In this document: positions 21,064-31,264 of the stretch, piece by piece
Position numbering within the stretch: position 1 is the stretch's first letter
Layout: every line of letters starts with the position of its first letter
Source: Euglena gracilis
Lineage: Eukaryota; Euglenida; Euglenophyceae; Euglenales
Reading direction: 5' to 3'
Assembly: GCA_039621445.1 (NCBI GenBank)
Contig: CP154956.1
Span: 47,907,291-47,971,290, forward strand
Length of the DNA stretch: 64,000 bases
The notes under the pieces: model-generated
What the model was told of the DNA's origin: nothing
What the model saw: only the letters and a program-made list of their open reading frames with translations
The model's database searches: none
Position numbers and translations under genes: made by a program

Positions 21064-21945
21064 TCACGGAACACAACACGCTTTACACAAAAAAGAGCCA
21101 TACTTTAATGGCCGCCGCAAATCTTGGCAATGAAAATGATATGCCAAACCGCAGGCTTCACACACAACTTTGTTCAGCTCCACACAATTGGATTTTTGGG
21201 AATGGCAACACCACAAAAACCATATTTCTCCTGTTTTTTTGGCAGTCGGGACACAGCACGAGGCACAAGGGGGTTGGTCAGGGGAGGGAGGCGCTACTGA
21301 GCTGCTGACCGCAGGAGCGGAACGTTGCTCGGCGGTGGGAAACACAGACGGTCATCAGTCAGGCTCTGATTTTCTACCGACTGTTCCTCACTTGGCGGGG
21401 GGCAAAAATTTGCCCAAGTTGACCACTGTGCAACGTTCCGCGCCGTAGCTGCACCGTCGTCGTACTCCTCGGTTTTCAGCGTGACGGACTGGGTGAGGTC
21501 CACGTAGTCCTCGTCACAGTTGATGGCAATGATGTGGTCACTGTGGAAGTGGTGACCATATGAAATTTCAGGTGTTTTTTTTTGTAAAGATCTGGAAAAT
21601 GGCAGTGTATCGGGAACTTGCGGTGCAAAGAACTCCTCATCAGTTGACCCAACTGCTGCTCACGTTGTGTTCAATGACGCTCGCTTCATCGAACAACAGG
21701 CTGGGTTCCAGCTCCCATCCCGTCCAGGCAACAAAGAAAGCATGCAGCTCAGGATAAGAGGCTTGCCGATGTTGACACAGTTTGGCGAACTCCAAACAGT
21801 TGGCAACAGCAGCAAGCTCTGCACCTACGGAGCCGGACTTCTTCTTCGCGTTGCCCTGTACCAGCAAGGTGCCATGAAGGGGGTCAACCTTCGGCTTCTT
21901 GGCATCTTGCTGGTGTACCACGAGAGCAGCCAGGAACAGTTCCGT
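21064..21945 (-). pseudogene. DPLHG-family protein with C-terminal cysteine-rich (PHD-like) finger, frameshifted
   Basis: Reading from 21945 down, the first frame (to 21640) holds FLAAL, VDPLHGTLLVQG and AWTGWELEPSLLFDE, closely matching the plus-strand ORF at 28270-28650. A second frame (21503-21294) is acidic and polar. A third (to 21064) holds CASCC, then LWCCHSQKSNC, VVCEACGLAYHFHC and FLCKACC. That C/C/C/C/C/C/H/C/C/C spacing is like a PHD or related treble-clef finger, though the exact class is uncertain. The frames overlap or nearly abut, so this was probably one gene or two neighbouring ones. It begins right at the left edge of the broken reverse transcriptase (21962) on the opposite strand, suggesting its element inserted there. 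Confidence 0.5.
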
Positions 21946-21961
21946 CCTAGGTGAACCACAA

Positions 21962-22330
21962 CAGCGCACAGATGATCAAATCACCGCCACATTCACCGAT
22001 TTGGCACACCCGGCAGGACCACCATTGGGGAGCGCAGATGCTGCAACAATCACAAACCCGGCAGGCAATGCCTCCAACCTGCGACGCTTACCCGACCTAC
22101 CCTTCGCATGCAACATGAGGGCCCCTTTCCCCATCTTGGAAGTGCTTCAAACGCCGGCTTCAACCATCCGACACCTCCCAATATCAACCCAACAAGCCTT
22201 CACCACAGTCTTCTCGTGGGCACTACAAAGATACACGGCACAACCAACGGAGGAGTCCCTGTTCGGGGTTCTAGCCTTGCCGAAATTAACCCTGAGAGCT
22301 GTCAAACTCAAGGGGAAGTTCTCAAGATAC
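21962..22330 (+). pseudogene. R2-like retroelement copy 2, N-terminal fragment
   Basis: FTDLAHPAGPP, ILEVLQTPASTIRHLPIS and EESLFGVLALPKLTLR match the R2-like element on the minus strand (DLAHPSDTG, LQTVLGHRARTLLHVPAA and DTLFAVLCFPKLVMR at about 41520-41790) in the same order. After KLTLRAVKLKG the similarity stops and about 3 kb of repeats follow. The first fragment of a heavily split copy. Confidence 0.72.
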
Positions 22331-22334
22331 ATTC

Positions 22335-23770
22335 TTGAAAGCCGGGGGGGGGGATTCCGCTTCCTTCTGGACTTTTGTAGAGATAGCGAAAAAATTCTCA
22401 GTTTTGGCATTAAAGGTAGCGGGTTTCTGCTTTCTCGGATTTGTTGGGGAAATTTGGCAGCCGATCTCGCACTTAACACGTAGTTGGCTCATTCCTTTGC
22501 GCAATTGCACAAAAGAACACTGTTTTTGAATGTCCTTGGAAGTGGTCAAACCTGTGAAATCAAGATGTGCTGCGGTGCCTAGGACTGTGAGGGGTAGTGC
22601 AAAGAACGTTTGGGTTTGAACGTTTGGGTACTCCAGAGCAGGTCATACGGCGCACATACAGCTGGCCTGCGTTTTTGGGAGCCTTCCGACGGCTGCCTCA
22701 TCAATTTGGGATGTTGTGGGAATGATTTGGGGAAGGTTTGCTGCACAATACAACACACAAATGCAGGGAGGGAAGTCGGTCGGACCTGGCTGTCTGCTGG
22801 TTGCAGAAAAGACGCTTAAATCAGGTTGGCAAGTATTGGGACCCTGGCAGTTTCCCAGGCAGGATCCTGACACATTCTCAGACAGTTTCCCAGACAGGGA
22901 GGGGCCTATCATGTCAGTTTCCCAGGAGGGGGGGCTTCCCCGCCCACCGCCGCGCGACATTGACAGAAAGCGACGCGGTGCGGCCCCCACAAGGCGGACG
23001 GACCCCGTCCCCACCATAAAGGGCGGGCTGCTCCAGCGCCTCCTCCGCCCCGGCCCCGGAGGCACACAGCCAGCCCAGGGCGGCAAAGGAGGCGGGTACA
23101 GAACCCCCTGAAGCCCGGAGGTGTTGGGTGCGCACCCGGCGTGCCCCCCGGCCCCCGGCGACCCGAAACTGTCGAACGACTGTAATTTGTGTGCGGCCAA
23201 CCCGAGTGGTGGACGACTTCCTGGTGTCTTGCATGGGGAGGCGGAGGGGGGTGGGGGTCAGCCCTGGTCGGGCGGCAAATCCACCCGCGTCCCGGGGTCG
23301 TAGTACAGGAGGGCCCCGCAGAAGCGCTCATCGGTCACCACCTTCTCCGGAAGCGTCTGTCGCCGGAGGGTACCGGCCGTGGTGGCAGTGCGCCTCTTTC
23401 CTCGCCCGCCTGGCGTGAACACATCACATGAAGGGAGCGGGGAGCTGGGAGGGGGAAGCCATTGCCAATGGCAGCGGTTCAATCCTGGCAGAGGTGGACT
23501 TCTTCACGCGTTTATTACTCTTACTAATCTTCTCCCCTCATAAAGGGAGATGTGCAAGTGGGATTTGAAGGAGATTTGAAACGTTTTTGCTTTGCAGAGA
23601 GGGGGGAACAATTGCAGCTAAACAGGTGATGAGGAAGCTGCGCACCGGGCAGGGGGCCGGAAGTTGCACCACCAGGCCGCCGATCTTGTCCTTTCGAGTG
23701 AGAGTGGCTTGCAGTGTGGCTGGAAGCAAATGTGGTAGCTTGGATTCCTACCAAGGCAAGCGCCGGTGGT
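22335..23770. other. Inserted sequence of unknown content
   Basis: This separates two fragments of the broken reverse transcriptase. 22930-23420 is strongly GC-rich with many overlapping frames; none shows a motif I recognise. Minus-strand 23482-23258 (FCGALLYYDPGTRVDLPP) has protein-like composition and may be a remnant of another element. Confidence 0.35.
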
Positions 23771-25303
23771 GCCCCCCCCCCCCAGTGCCAAACGGTAGAC
23801 TGGGGGGGGGGGGTAGTGGGTAGTCGGCCGACTAGTCGGCCGACTACCCAATTGGTCCACCGACTAGTCGGCCGACTAATTGGTCGGTAGCTAGTCGGCG
23901 GGGGGGTAGTGGGTAGTCGGCCGACTAGTCGGCCGACTACCCACTCTAATGTACTAACGGGTCAAAACCGCCGACTTTTAAGCCCCCCCCCCCTGGGAAA
24001 AAAAATTGTCTAAATCACCTCAACGCCGGTCAAAACCCACCCAAATGGCTCCAGAACCCCCCAATCGGGGGTGAATATGCAAAAAAATTGGGGGAAAATG
24101 TCCATTTTGGGCCACTTTTGACAAAAGTACACCTCTCCCCATGAATTTTCAATATAAGTCAAAATTTGCACAAAAAAAGGGTCTTATCCCTCCAAGTCTA
24201 TTGCCAACATAGAAGGGATTTTGTTGTTTGGGGGGGGGGGTTGCGGGGGGGGCGGAGCCCCCCCCGCCTATGCCAAAGTGAGCCACAAAAACGACTTAGC
24301 CCCCGAGTATGTTGCAAAAACAGAAGGGTTTTTTTTATTTGTGGGGGGGGTGCGGGGGTGGCGGAGCCCCACGCCTATGCCAAAGTGAGCCACAAAAACG
24401 ACTTAGCCCCCGAGTATGTTGCCAACAGAGAAGGGATTTGGTTATTGGGGGGGGGGGGGTCCGGGGGGCGGACCCCCCCCCGCCTATGTGTGAGCCACAA
24501 AAACGACTTAGCCCCCGAGTATGTTGCCAACACAGAAGGGATTTTGTTATTTGAGGGGGGGGGTGCGGGGGGGGCGGAGCCCCCCCCGCCTATGCCAAAG
24601 TGAGCCACAAAAACGACTTAGCCCCCGAGTATGTAGCCAACACAGAAGGGATTTCGTTATTTGAGGGGGGGGGGTGCGGGGGGGGCGGAGCCCCCCCCGC
24701 CTATGCCAAAGTGAGCCACAAAAACGACTTAGCCCCCGAGTATGTTGCCAACACAGAAGGGATTTTGTTATTTGAGTCTCGGATTGGGGTGGAGGGGGGA
24801 GTTTTCTGCCTCTCGTGATGCAAAACGCAGATTGCAGTTTGCATTTCTAAAGGATTTTAATGTAATCCCTGTTTCATCATTGGTTTTTTACCCCTCCGGA
24901 CCCCCATCAAGGGCACACCGACCCCCCACTGACCAAAGATTTCCATCTGGGGGTGTTTATTTAGGCGTAAGACACTTATTTGGACCCATCCGGACCATTT
25001 CCGGGTGATTTGGGCCCGCCACAGGCCATTTTTATGACCGCCGACTAGCCACCGACTAGTTTCCATTGGATTTTGTTCATGGGGGGGGGGGGCTTAAAAG
25101 TCGGCGGTTTTGACCCGTTAGTACATTAGAGTGGGTAGTCGGCCGACTAGTTGGCCGACTACCCACTACCCCCCCCCCCTGTCTCGCCGACTAGCTACCG
25201 ACTAGGACTAGTCGGTGGACCAATTGGGTAGTCGGCCGACTAGTCGGCCGACTACCCACTACCCCCCCCCCAGTCTACCGCCTTGCGCCCCCCCCCCCCA
25301 GGG
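23771..25303. mobile_element. TIR element, CGGCCGACTA family, complete copy with tandem interior
   Basis: The left end has 'ggtagactggggggg', then GTAGTGGGTAGTCGGCCGAC and repeated CTAGTCGGCC. The right end is the mirror, closing with 'ccccagtctacc'. The interior holds 'ggcttaaaagtcggcgg' near the right and its mirror near 23965, so the inverted repeat extends inward. Between them is a tandem array (24170-24776). The element sits between two fragments of the R2-like pseudogene. Confidence 0.82.
24170..24776 (+). repeat. Tandem array, about 103-112-bp units
   Basis: Five to six units share 'gagccacaaaaacgactta', 'gcccccgagtatgttgccaa' and 'cagaagggattttgtta', separated by G runs and 'gcggagcccccccc'. 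A reverse-strand unit occurs at 51430-51560. Confidence 0.95.
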
Positions 25304-25344
25304 CTGGAAATCATGGTTGACCTGGGGCAATACCCACCCCAACA

Positions 25345-25690
25345 AAACAGCAGCCTGGGCACAATTCTCCAACGCCTCCACCTCCTCAGACAAGGAGGAT
25401 GGGCAGAACTGACAAGTAGCTTGCTGGAGGAATTCAGCAGCGCACAACAAACAGGAACAGAGACCCGCTCCCAAAAAAAGATCCGGGAGGACCCCTCTTG
25501 TGCCAAAAACCGAAATCTCTTGACCAGCATCCGGCGTCTCGTAGGAGAAGGGGCGGCGCGAAAAGCCATCCAGGTCCTACAGAGCAAAGGGACGCAAGAT
25601 GTGCGCCAGGATACCTGAAGCGACCTCCTGGGGCGTCGGCAAACCCATTGCTGGATTGAAGAAAGGTATTGGTTGGCAGGACTGACAAAA
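25345..25690 (+). pseudogene. R2-like retroelement copy 2, second fragment
   Basis: LHLLRQGGWAELTSSLLEE and LVGEGAARKAIQVLQSKG match RLFRQGAYTTLLQELTQ and LVGEGAPAKALQVLLSDG of the minus-strand element (about 41250-41470). The frame closes at 25618. Confidence 0.75.
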
Positions 25691-25897
25691 TCGACTTTTT
25701 TGCTATGTTTCAGTTTCCACCATATCCCCCCAACCCGGGACTCTCAAACCTACCCAACTGGGGGAGCCGAGACTAGTCGAGTCTAGTCTAGATTTTTTTT
25801 TCAAACTGCAGCTGGATTCTCTTTCAGGGTGGCACTGCCGCAGAAAGGCGAAAATTGGCTGGGTGGCATGGACTCAAATCCCCCGGGGGGGGGGGGG

Positions 25898-26076
25898 TTA
25901 CCACCCCCCCCCTTTATTGTCCCCCCCCCTTTATTGTCCCTGGGCCCCGGCCGACGGGGGTTTTTTTGGCCCGGCCAACGAAATTCCTTTGGTACCCCTT
26001 TATTGTCCCCCCCCCTTTATTGTCCGGTCGGGCCTCCCGGGGGCAGGTCGGTGGGACAATAAAGGGGGGGGGGTGG
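25898..26076. mobile_element. TTATTGTC-family G/C-tract element
   Basis: It starts ACCACCCCC and ends GGGGGTGGTA, with 'tttattgtccc' repeats near both ends and the core 'cgaaattcctttggtacc'. Almost identical to 50606-50787. Confidence 0.88.
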
Positions 26077-26865
26077 TATGCTGTGAGTTGTCATAAGAAA
26101 TCCGGAATCAAAAACAATTTGAGGTGAAACACAAATCAGAAATGATAAACCAAACCAACGGCAAGTGCTCAAGAGTCTGAACAGAGCGCCATCGTCAACC
26201 ACCCATGACCGAGTCATCGGTCCTCACCAGGGCTGATGCTGTTTTATTACAACAGAAATATTTTCAACACACAAAGATCCAAAGATGCCAGAAGTCAAAT
26301 TTATTTTTGAAGCTATTTTGAATTTTCGGCCGCATTTTTTTGTGGTCTTTTAATTCTCACCACCCCTGAGACTGTATGTACTCAACATCTGTTCCCGCTA
26401 ATTTATCCTTACAGGCCGCTGTCAGCCTGTGTCCTGCCCGGATGTATAAAAAAACACATTTTCCAAGGTTGAAGAACATTGCGAGTATTTTTTTTAGGTT
26501 CACTAAAGATTTGTTGAAGAAATTGCTTTCCGGATTCTGGCGTCCTTGGATCATTGCAAAACCGCAAGAAATGCGTGCGGTCTTAAATTGAATCAAACGG
26601 AATACGTCAGCCCCCATGCCCAACGACCACAAATGTTCGTCTCTGACCGGAGGGGGGGAGCGGACGATGAAATAACCAGTGTTCGTCTTCGACAATCGTT
26701 AGACAGAGGGGGGGGGGTGGACCCCAGGTTGACAAAAATTGGCCACGTGTGGCCCACGGGTACTTCAGAAATTGCAACTTACACCCAAAAGCAGACCCCC
26801 CCAATTGTCACGCGCCCACACCTGAAACCCTGAACAAATCACTTGGACGCGCAAAGCGGACGCAA
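26077..26865. other. No gene recognised
   Basis: An AT-richer stretch (26240-26600) is followed by G-run repeats. No recognisable protein motif. It separates two reverse-transcriptase fragments, so it is probably inserted material. Confidence 0.4.
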
Positions 26866-26874
26866 GGGTTTGGT

Positions 26875-27833
26875 TCAAGGCATGGTGAAAGAAAGTGTCC
26901 TCAAATTCAACCGCACCAGCGCGCCAGGACCCTCTGGTCTCCGCATCAGCCCACCTAATTCAAGTTTGGGGGGGGGGGGGGGGGGGGGGGGGGTGGGGGG
27001 GGGGGCCTGCAGCAAGCCCTAAGGGGACTTCTGCCATCACGTGGGGACAAAGGGTGACATCCCGCCAACCGTTTCTCCCATTTGGTGTTCAGCCTCACTG
27101 ACAGCACTCACCAAAGAAGGAGGAGGGACACGACCAATTGCCGTCGGGGAAAAACTGAGAAGAAGAGTCGCCGGGAAAAACCAATCCCGAAGCACCCGCA
27201 AAGTACGCAATGATTGGAATCATTCCTACCAACACAATTGGGGACTGGGGGGGTGGGTACCAAATGCAACAGAGTTCATCGCACAAGGCGTACAACACAT
27301 TGTACAAGCACTTCAAGCATCCTCCAATTGGGCGCTCTTGCAGGTGGACTTCCGCAACGCCTTCAACAATGCACACAGAACCCAAATGCTAAAAATGGCC
27401 GCTGAAAGAACACCTTCGTGCTGGAATTATCTTTGCACAGCATATGCACAACCAGCCCCCTTATTCTGCGGAGATAAACTCCTCGCCTCGCAGCAGGGCA
27501 CACACCAGGGATGCCCCATGGGTCCAATCGGCTTCTCATTGGTCCTACAGGAGCTGGCGGAAAAAATCCGGACCGACACATGACTCTTATGGAGTGGTTG
27601 GTACTGAGACGACGGGGTGCTCATCGGCCAACCCGAAAGCATTCACGCCGCAGTGCAGCTTCTGAAAGACATTGGACCGACAGTGGGGCTACATCTCAAC
27701 CCACAAAAATGCATCACATGGGGGCCCTGTGGAGCAGACATTGCAGCCAAACATAACATGACACACAAACCCTGGCAGCCGGGGGAAGGCATCAAAGTGT
27801 TGGGGATTCCGGTGGGTTTCCCGAACACTATAT
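26875..27833 (+). pseudogene. R2-like retroelement copy 2, reverse-transcriptase core
   Basis: APGPSGLR at about 26920-26944 is the conserved block just before the fingers of this RT family; a G run of over 30 bases follows (26969-27005). From 27041 the frame reads GTRPIAVGEKLRR, LLQVDFRNAFN (first catalytic aspartate) and GTHQGCPMGP. The polymerase box that should read YLDD is interrupted: TAC TGA GAC GAC at 27601-27612, i.e. Y-stop-D-D. The next frame continues with GVLIGQPES and LNPQKCITWG. With the stop in the active site the copy cannot make an active enzyme. The fragment ends near 27833, where a perfect palindrome begins. Confidence 0.88.
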
Positions 27834-27840
27834 AAAAATC

Positions 27841-27933
27841 GTGGGCATAACCCGTATTCAGGCCGTATAACGGGTCAAGGGCGCCGAAGGCGCCCTTGAC
27901 CCGTTATACGGCCTGAATACGGGTTATGCCCAC
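27841..27933. repeat. Perfect palindrome, 45-bp arms, GAA centre
   Basis: Arms 27841-27885 and 27889-27933 are exact reverse complements around GAA (27886-27888). It lies directly after the reverse-transcriptase fragment. Confidence 0.97.
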
Positions 27934-27942
27934 AATTTTTTT

Positions 27943-29106
27943 GTAACCGTGTTTAGAGAGGCCCGGCGCCTGCCCTGTATTTCGTGGGTATGCTTCACGC
28001 CATGGTTTCGGGCACTTTTTTGTTGATTTTCCTGGAAAATTCCTGAACACGGCAATATGCCCTGTTTTTCGTGTTCACCTTACCACGAAAAAGGCATATT
28101 GCCGGGTTAAGAAAATCTGCCCTGTTTTTCGTGGTAAGGAACCAGTGAATGAAAATGATGTCCCAATGCCCCAAACCATGGCCAGGGCGGGCGTCCTGGA
28201 AAATGTTCTTGTGCCATTTGCTTCATTTATTTGTACTCATTGCGCTCTTCCTCAGTCTATTTTTGAAAAATGGCAAAGAAAGCTGCCAACACCATGGACC
28301 GAATGTTGCCACAACCCCCAAAAGTTCCTGAATTTTTGGCCACAATTAAGCAGGGTTGGGATAAAAGAAAGAACCCTGATGTTGACCCCTTGCATGGTAA
28401 CCTTCTGGCGGAGGCTACCAAAAAGAAAGCATCCGGTTCAGAAGGGACAGAGCAATCCGCATTGGCACACCTCCTTGAATTCGAGGACGTCTGCAATGCG
28501 CTTTGCATTGTCTATGACGAACTAGATGCTTTCCTTTGTGCTTGGGCAGCTTGGGAGCTTGATCCTGCACTGTTGTTTGATGGGCAAGCGGTCATCAAAC
28601 AATGTGAGGACCAACGCCGGGCACAGTGTGGCCAGCAATTCAAATTCTGACAATTGAAAGCATCGACGTTCAGGGGATACCTGAACGCAGTTGCCCGCAT
28701 CCATGCGTCATCTCAGCCATCCTCTGAAACGCAACTCCCACGGCTGCAAAAATTGATGGCGGCTGCTCTGACCCGTGAGGCAACCAAAAAAGCCATTGGT
28801 GAGGCTGCGCACCCCCCTGAGGAAATTCTGCAACCTGCAGAACTTCCTGGCATCCGTGCCATTCCATCATCTGTCTGCTCTCCACTCGGGTTCGAAGCAA
28901 TTCAAAGTGATTCAAATAATTCTGTTCTTTGTTTGAAAGGTCTTAAATTTTGGGAGAAAAACCTGAACACGGCAATATGCCCTGTTTTTCGTGCTCACCT
29001 TACCACGAAAAACAGGGCATATTGCCGGGTTAAGAAAATATGCCCTGTTTTGCGTGTTCATAGCCACGAAATACAGGGCAGGCGCCGGGCCTCTAAACAC
29101 GGTTAC
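27943..29106 (+). mobile_element. 1.16-kb TIR transposon carrying a DPLHG-family gene
   Basis: Terminal inverted repeats at 27943-27987 and 29064-29106 ('gtaaccgtgtttaga' and mirror, 'ggcgcctgccctgtatttcg' and mirror). A second inner set around 'gcaatatgccctgtttttcg' is present in both halves (28050-28135 and 28973-29055). It carries the gene at 28270-28650. It interrupts the R2-like pseudogene, whose next fragment begins at 29106. Confidence 0.85.
28270..28650 (+). CDS. Small protein of the DPLHG family, apparently intact
   Basis: 126 residues from ATG 28270. Order: lysine-rich start, VPEFLATIKQGWDKRKN, VDPLHGNLLAEATKKKASG, a helix around LEFEDVCNALCIVYDELDAFLCAWAAWELDP, then LLFDGQAVIKQ. 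No known family recognised. The two other relatives in the window (21640-21945 minus; 13108-13461 plus) are also inside or beside inverted-repeat elements. This is the only gene in its 1.16-kb element, too small to be a classical DDE transposase. It may be an accessory DNA-binding protein supplied to a partner element, or a leftover first exon of a larger gene. After the stop, the continuing + frame (28654-28915) may be more coding sequence. Confidence 0.6.
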   Translation: MAKKAANTMDRMLPQPPKVPEFLATIKQGWDKRKNPDVDPLHGNLLAEATKKKASGSEGTEQSALAHLLEFEDVCNALCIVYDELDAFLCAWAAWELDPALLFDGQAVIKQCEDQRRAQCGQQFKF

Positions 29107-29555
29107 AACAACCTTCTTGGACAACTCCTGGGCGGCAGCACAAGAGGACCTAGAAAGTCTCATCGACAAAATCACCAGTTTGGGGGACAGCCAGATTGCA
29201 CATCATTTGCTGCGTAACTCTGCTGATGGCTGCAGAATCACACACCTCCTCCGAGGGACGGATTCACAACCTCTGTCCCTAAGTATCAAACAATGCTCGG
29301 AGACGATCATCAAAGGCTTTGAGGACATCCTTGGAGTGGCCCTCACAACCCACCAGAGACGGCAAGTTTGCACTCCTTTGCACCTCGGGGGATGCGGCAT
29401 CAAAGACCAGCACGACTTGCAGCCCTCGCCAAACTCTATGCCAAAGGCAGCACCGTGATACAGCTACCCCTCTACGCAGCCAAAGTCAATCATGCATCCG
29501 TTCAAAATGCCGTGCGCACACTGCAGACATTCACCGGGCCCAATGTGGGGGGTCG
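29106..29555 (+). pseudogene. R2-like retroelement copy 2, post-RT fragment
   Basis: QIAHHLLRNSADGCRITHLLRGTDS and GFEDILGVALTTHQRRQ with LHLGGCGI match QLAHHLLRACLDGCRVNHLLRASDS, AFEDVLGKALTSDQRLQ and LAHGGCGI of the minus-strand element. The frame shifts near 29410, after which LAALAKLYAKGSTVIQLPLY continues. A G-rich block follows. Confidence 0.85.
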
Positions 29556-29785
29556 GCACGCCGTGGCGAGCCGTCCGGCTAGGTGGGGGGGGAGGGGGGG
29601 TTTTTGGCGTGGCGAGGGGGTCCCGGATGGGGGGGGGGAGGGGTGCGCGGGGGTTTTCCAAGAAAATTTTCTTTGGCGCGGCTGACATGGCGTGCCGAGG
29701 GGGTCTGAAAAGGGGGGGGAGGGGGGGGGGTAAAATGGCGTGGCGAGGGGGGCGGTGAGGGGGGGGGGGAGGGGTGTGCCGACCC
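29556..29785. repeat. G-run insertion (ggcgtggcgaggggg units)
   Basis: Four or so imperfect units around 'ggcgtggcgaggggg' split the R2-like pseudogene. Confidence 0.75.
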
Positions 29786-30018
29786 CCCCTTGCAACGATG
29801 GCTCGACAACCCTGACGACATCAGATTGGCGGATAATGATCAGCAATCACAACACTGGTGGACAACCCATCTTCATCGGGCCTCCCTTGACAAGCTCTAC
29901 TCCGCCAGCTCACCGCGGGATCAAGCCAGACTGTCGGAGACACAGAACGGATTGGGGTCAGCTTGGATGAGAGCAAAACCCCTAGCCTCACTTCACACAA
30001 ACCCATCATCAGAGGAAT
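29786..30018 (+). pseudogene. R2-like retroelement copy 2, linker fragment
   Basis: LDKLYSASSPRDQARLSETQNGLGSAWM matches VDALLDRMPARDQARLLEQSNGIGHGWM of the minus-strand element. The fragment ends at a G/C-tract insertion. Confidence 0.85.
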
Positions 30019-30235
30019 ACCACCCCCCCCCTTTATTTGACCCCCCCCCTTAATTGAGCATTTGGGTCCGGGGAAATTTTTTTTCATATGCGCCGAAGGC
30101 GCCGAAAATTTTTTTTGCCCTTTTTCTAAAGGAATTTTTGACCCCCCCCCCTTATTTGACCCCCCCCCTTATTTGAGCATTTGGGGGGTCCGTTGGCCCG
30201 TGGGTGTGCTCAAATAAAGGGGGGGGGGGTGGTAT
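30019..30235. mobile_element. TTATTTGA-variant G/C-tract element inside the pseudogene
   Basis: It begins ACCACCCCCC and ends GGGGGGGTGGTA, with 'tttatttgaccccc' near both ends and a GAA-centred 'cgccgaaggcg' hairpin (30091-30101). The reverse-transcriptase reading resumes directly after it. Confidence 0.85.
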
Positions 30236-30445
30236 ATCCTCTCATTGAAGTGGTGGCTTGGAGTGCCCTTGTTGGATGCCAAAGATTCCCCCAAGTGCCC
30301 GGGATGTGATGCAGCAGTGGATGAATGGGGAGACCACCTGCTCCGTTGTCTGCGCAACAACTACTCTGAAAGACACAACGCCCTACAGGACAAACTGTTT
30401 GATATCTTGAGGACTTATGGACAAGGTGTAACCAAAGTCCCCCCC
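30236..30445 (+). pseudogene. R2-like retroelement copy 2, endonuclease start
   Basis: KWWLGVPLLDAK, then CPGCDAAVDEWGDHLLRC and RHNALQDKLFDILRTYGQGV match the zinc knuckle (C..C...H...C) and the start of the restriction-like endonuclease of the minus-strand element. The reading is lost in the C run at about 30440-30450; the PAD...D catalytic part was not found. Confidence 0.85.
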
Positions 30446-30614
30446 CCCCCGCATCCCCCCGCGTCCCGATTTGCGCCCTGTTTCGCAGATTTTTTCCAAT
30501 GCAGAACACTGCTCGCTCGGCAGAAACTTTGAAGAGGAAGAGGGAAAAGGAGAAGGAAAGGAGGCAACAGAAGTGTGAATTGACCGATGAGCACTTGGAT
30601 GCACACGATGAGCA

Positions 30615-30872
30615 AACGTTTTCAATGAGGGCATTTGTGGCAATGACATGTTTTCCATTAGGGCATCCGTGGTCAGGCACGTTTTCCATCAAGGCATCTG
30701 TGGCAATGACACGTTTTCCATTAAGGCATCTGTGGTCAGGCACGTTTTCCATTAGGGCGCCGTTTTTTGGGTCCGAATTTCACATTTTCGCGTTTTTGAC
30801 CCCTTGTGTGGATCATGACCACGAATTTCAGGGCAGGCATTTGGCGGGCTATGAACACGTTTTTACCATGCC
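30615..30872 (+). mobile_element. Minisatellite TIR element, right half
   Basis: Units of about 30 bp ('acgttttccattaaggcatc') are followed by a unique 'gggcgccgttttttgggtcc' segment and the mirrored terminal motif 'tttcagggcaggcatttggc'. Together with 20706-20908 and 32655-32895 it defines the full structure: terminal motif, minisatellite, unique tail, mirrored terminal motif. Confidence 0.88.
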
Positions 30873-31000
30873 CCGCCCCATATAAGACCCCCCCTCGGGA
30901 GCCAAAATCCTAGGGGGGGTCTTATATGTGGGGGGGGGGTCTTATATGGGGGGGTCGGTCCCGGCAAAGGGCCGGCCTTCGGCCGGCCAGGGGGTAGGAT
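30873..31000. mobile_element. TATAAGAC-variant G/C-tract element
   Basis: 'tataagaccccccc' and 'gggggtcttatat' lie around G runs and a 'ggccggccttcggccggcc' hairpin (30971-30989). Related: 32568-32622 and 33515-33672. Confidence 0.82.
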
Positions 31001-31264
31001 TGTTTTTTTTTTTTTTTTCTTTCGGAAAATTTTCGGAAAATTTTCGGAAAAATTTCGGGAAAAATTTTTTTGATGATGAAAAAGTAACCTCACGGTTGAG
31101 CGCACTCGGGAACTGCCCCAAGGCCCTGCCCGTGCCCTCTTTTTGCCCCATAGGGCGCGGCGAGGAGTTAGTTCCGCCAAACAATTGTTCATCATTGGGT
31201 GTCAGATGACAAAAGGTCAATAAATGGATGGGAGTTGGGAAAACAATGAACATCAAAGGCAAAC

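Noticed and set aside
22643-23331. Several overlapping GC-rich minus-strand ORFs
   Set aside because: Multiple frames are open because of high GC content; none shows a recognised motif.
24170-24776. CRISPR-like array
   Set aside because: Repeats of over 100 bp with repeated rather than unique spacers, in a eukaryotic context with no cas genes.
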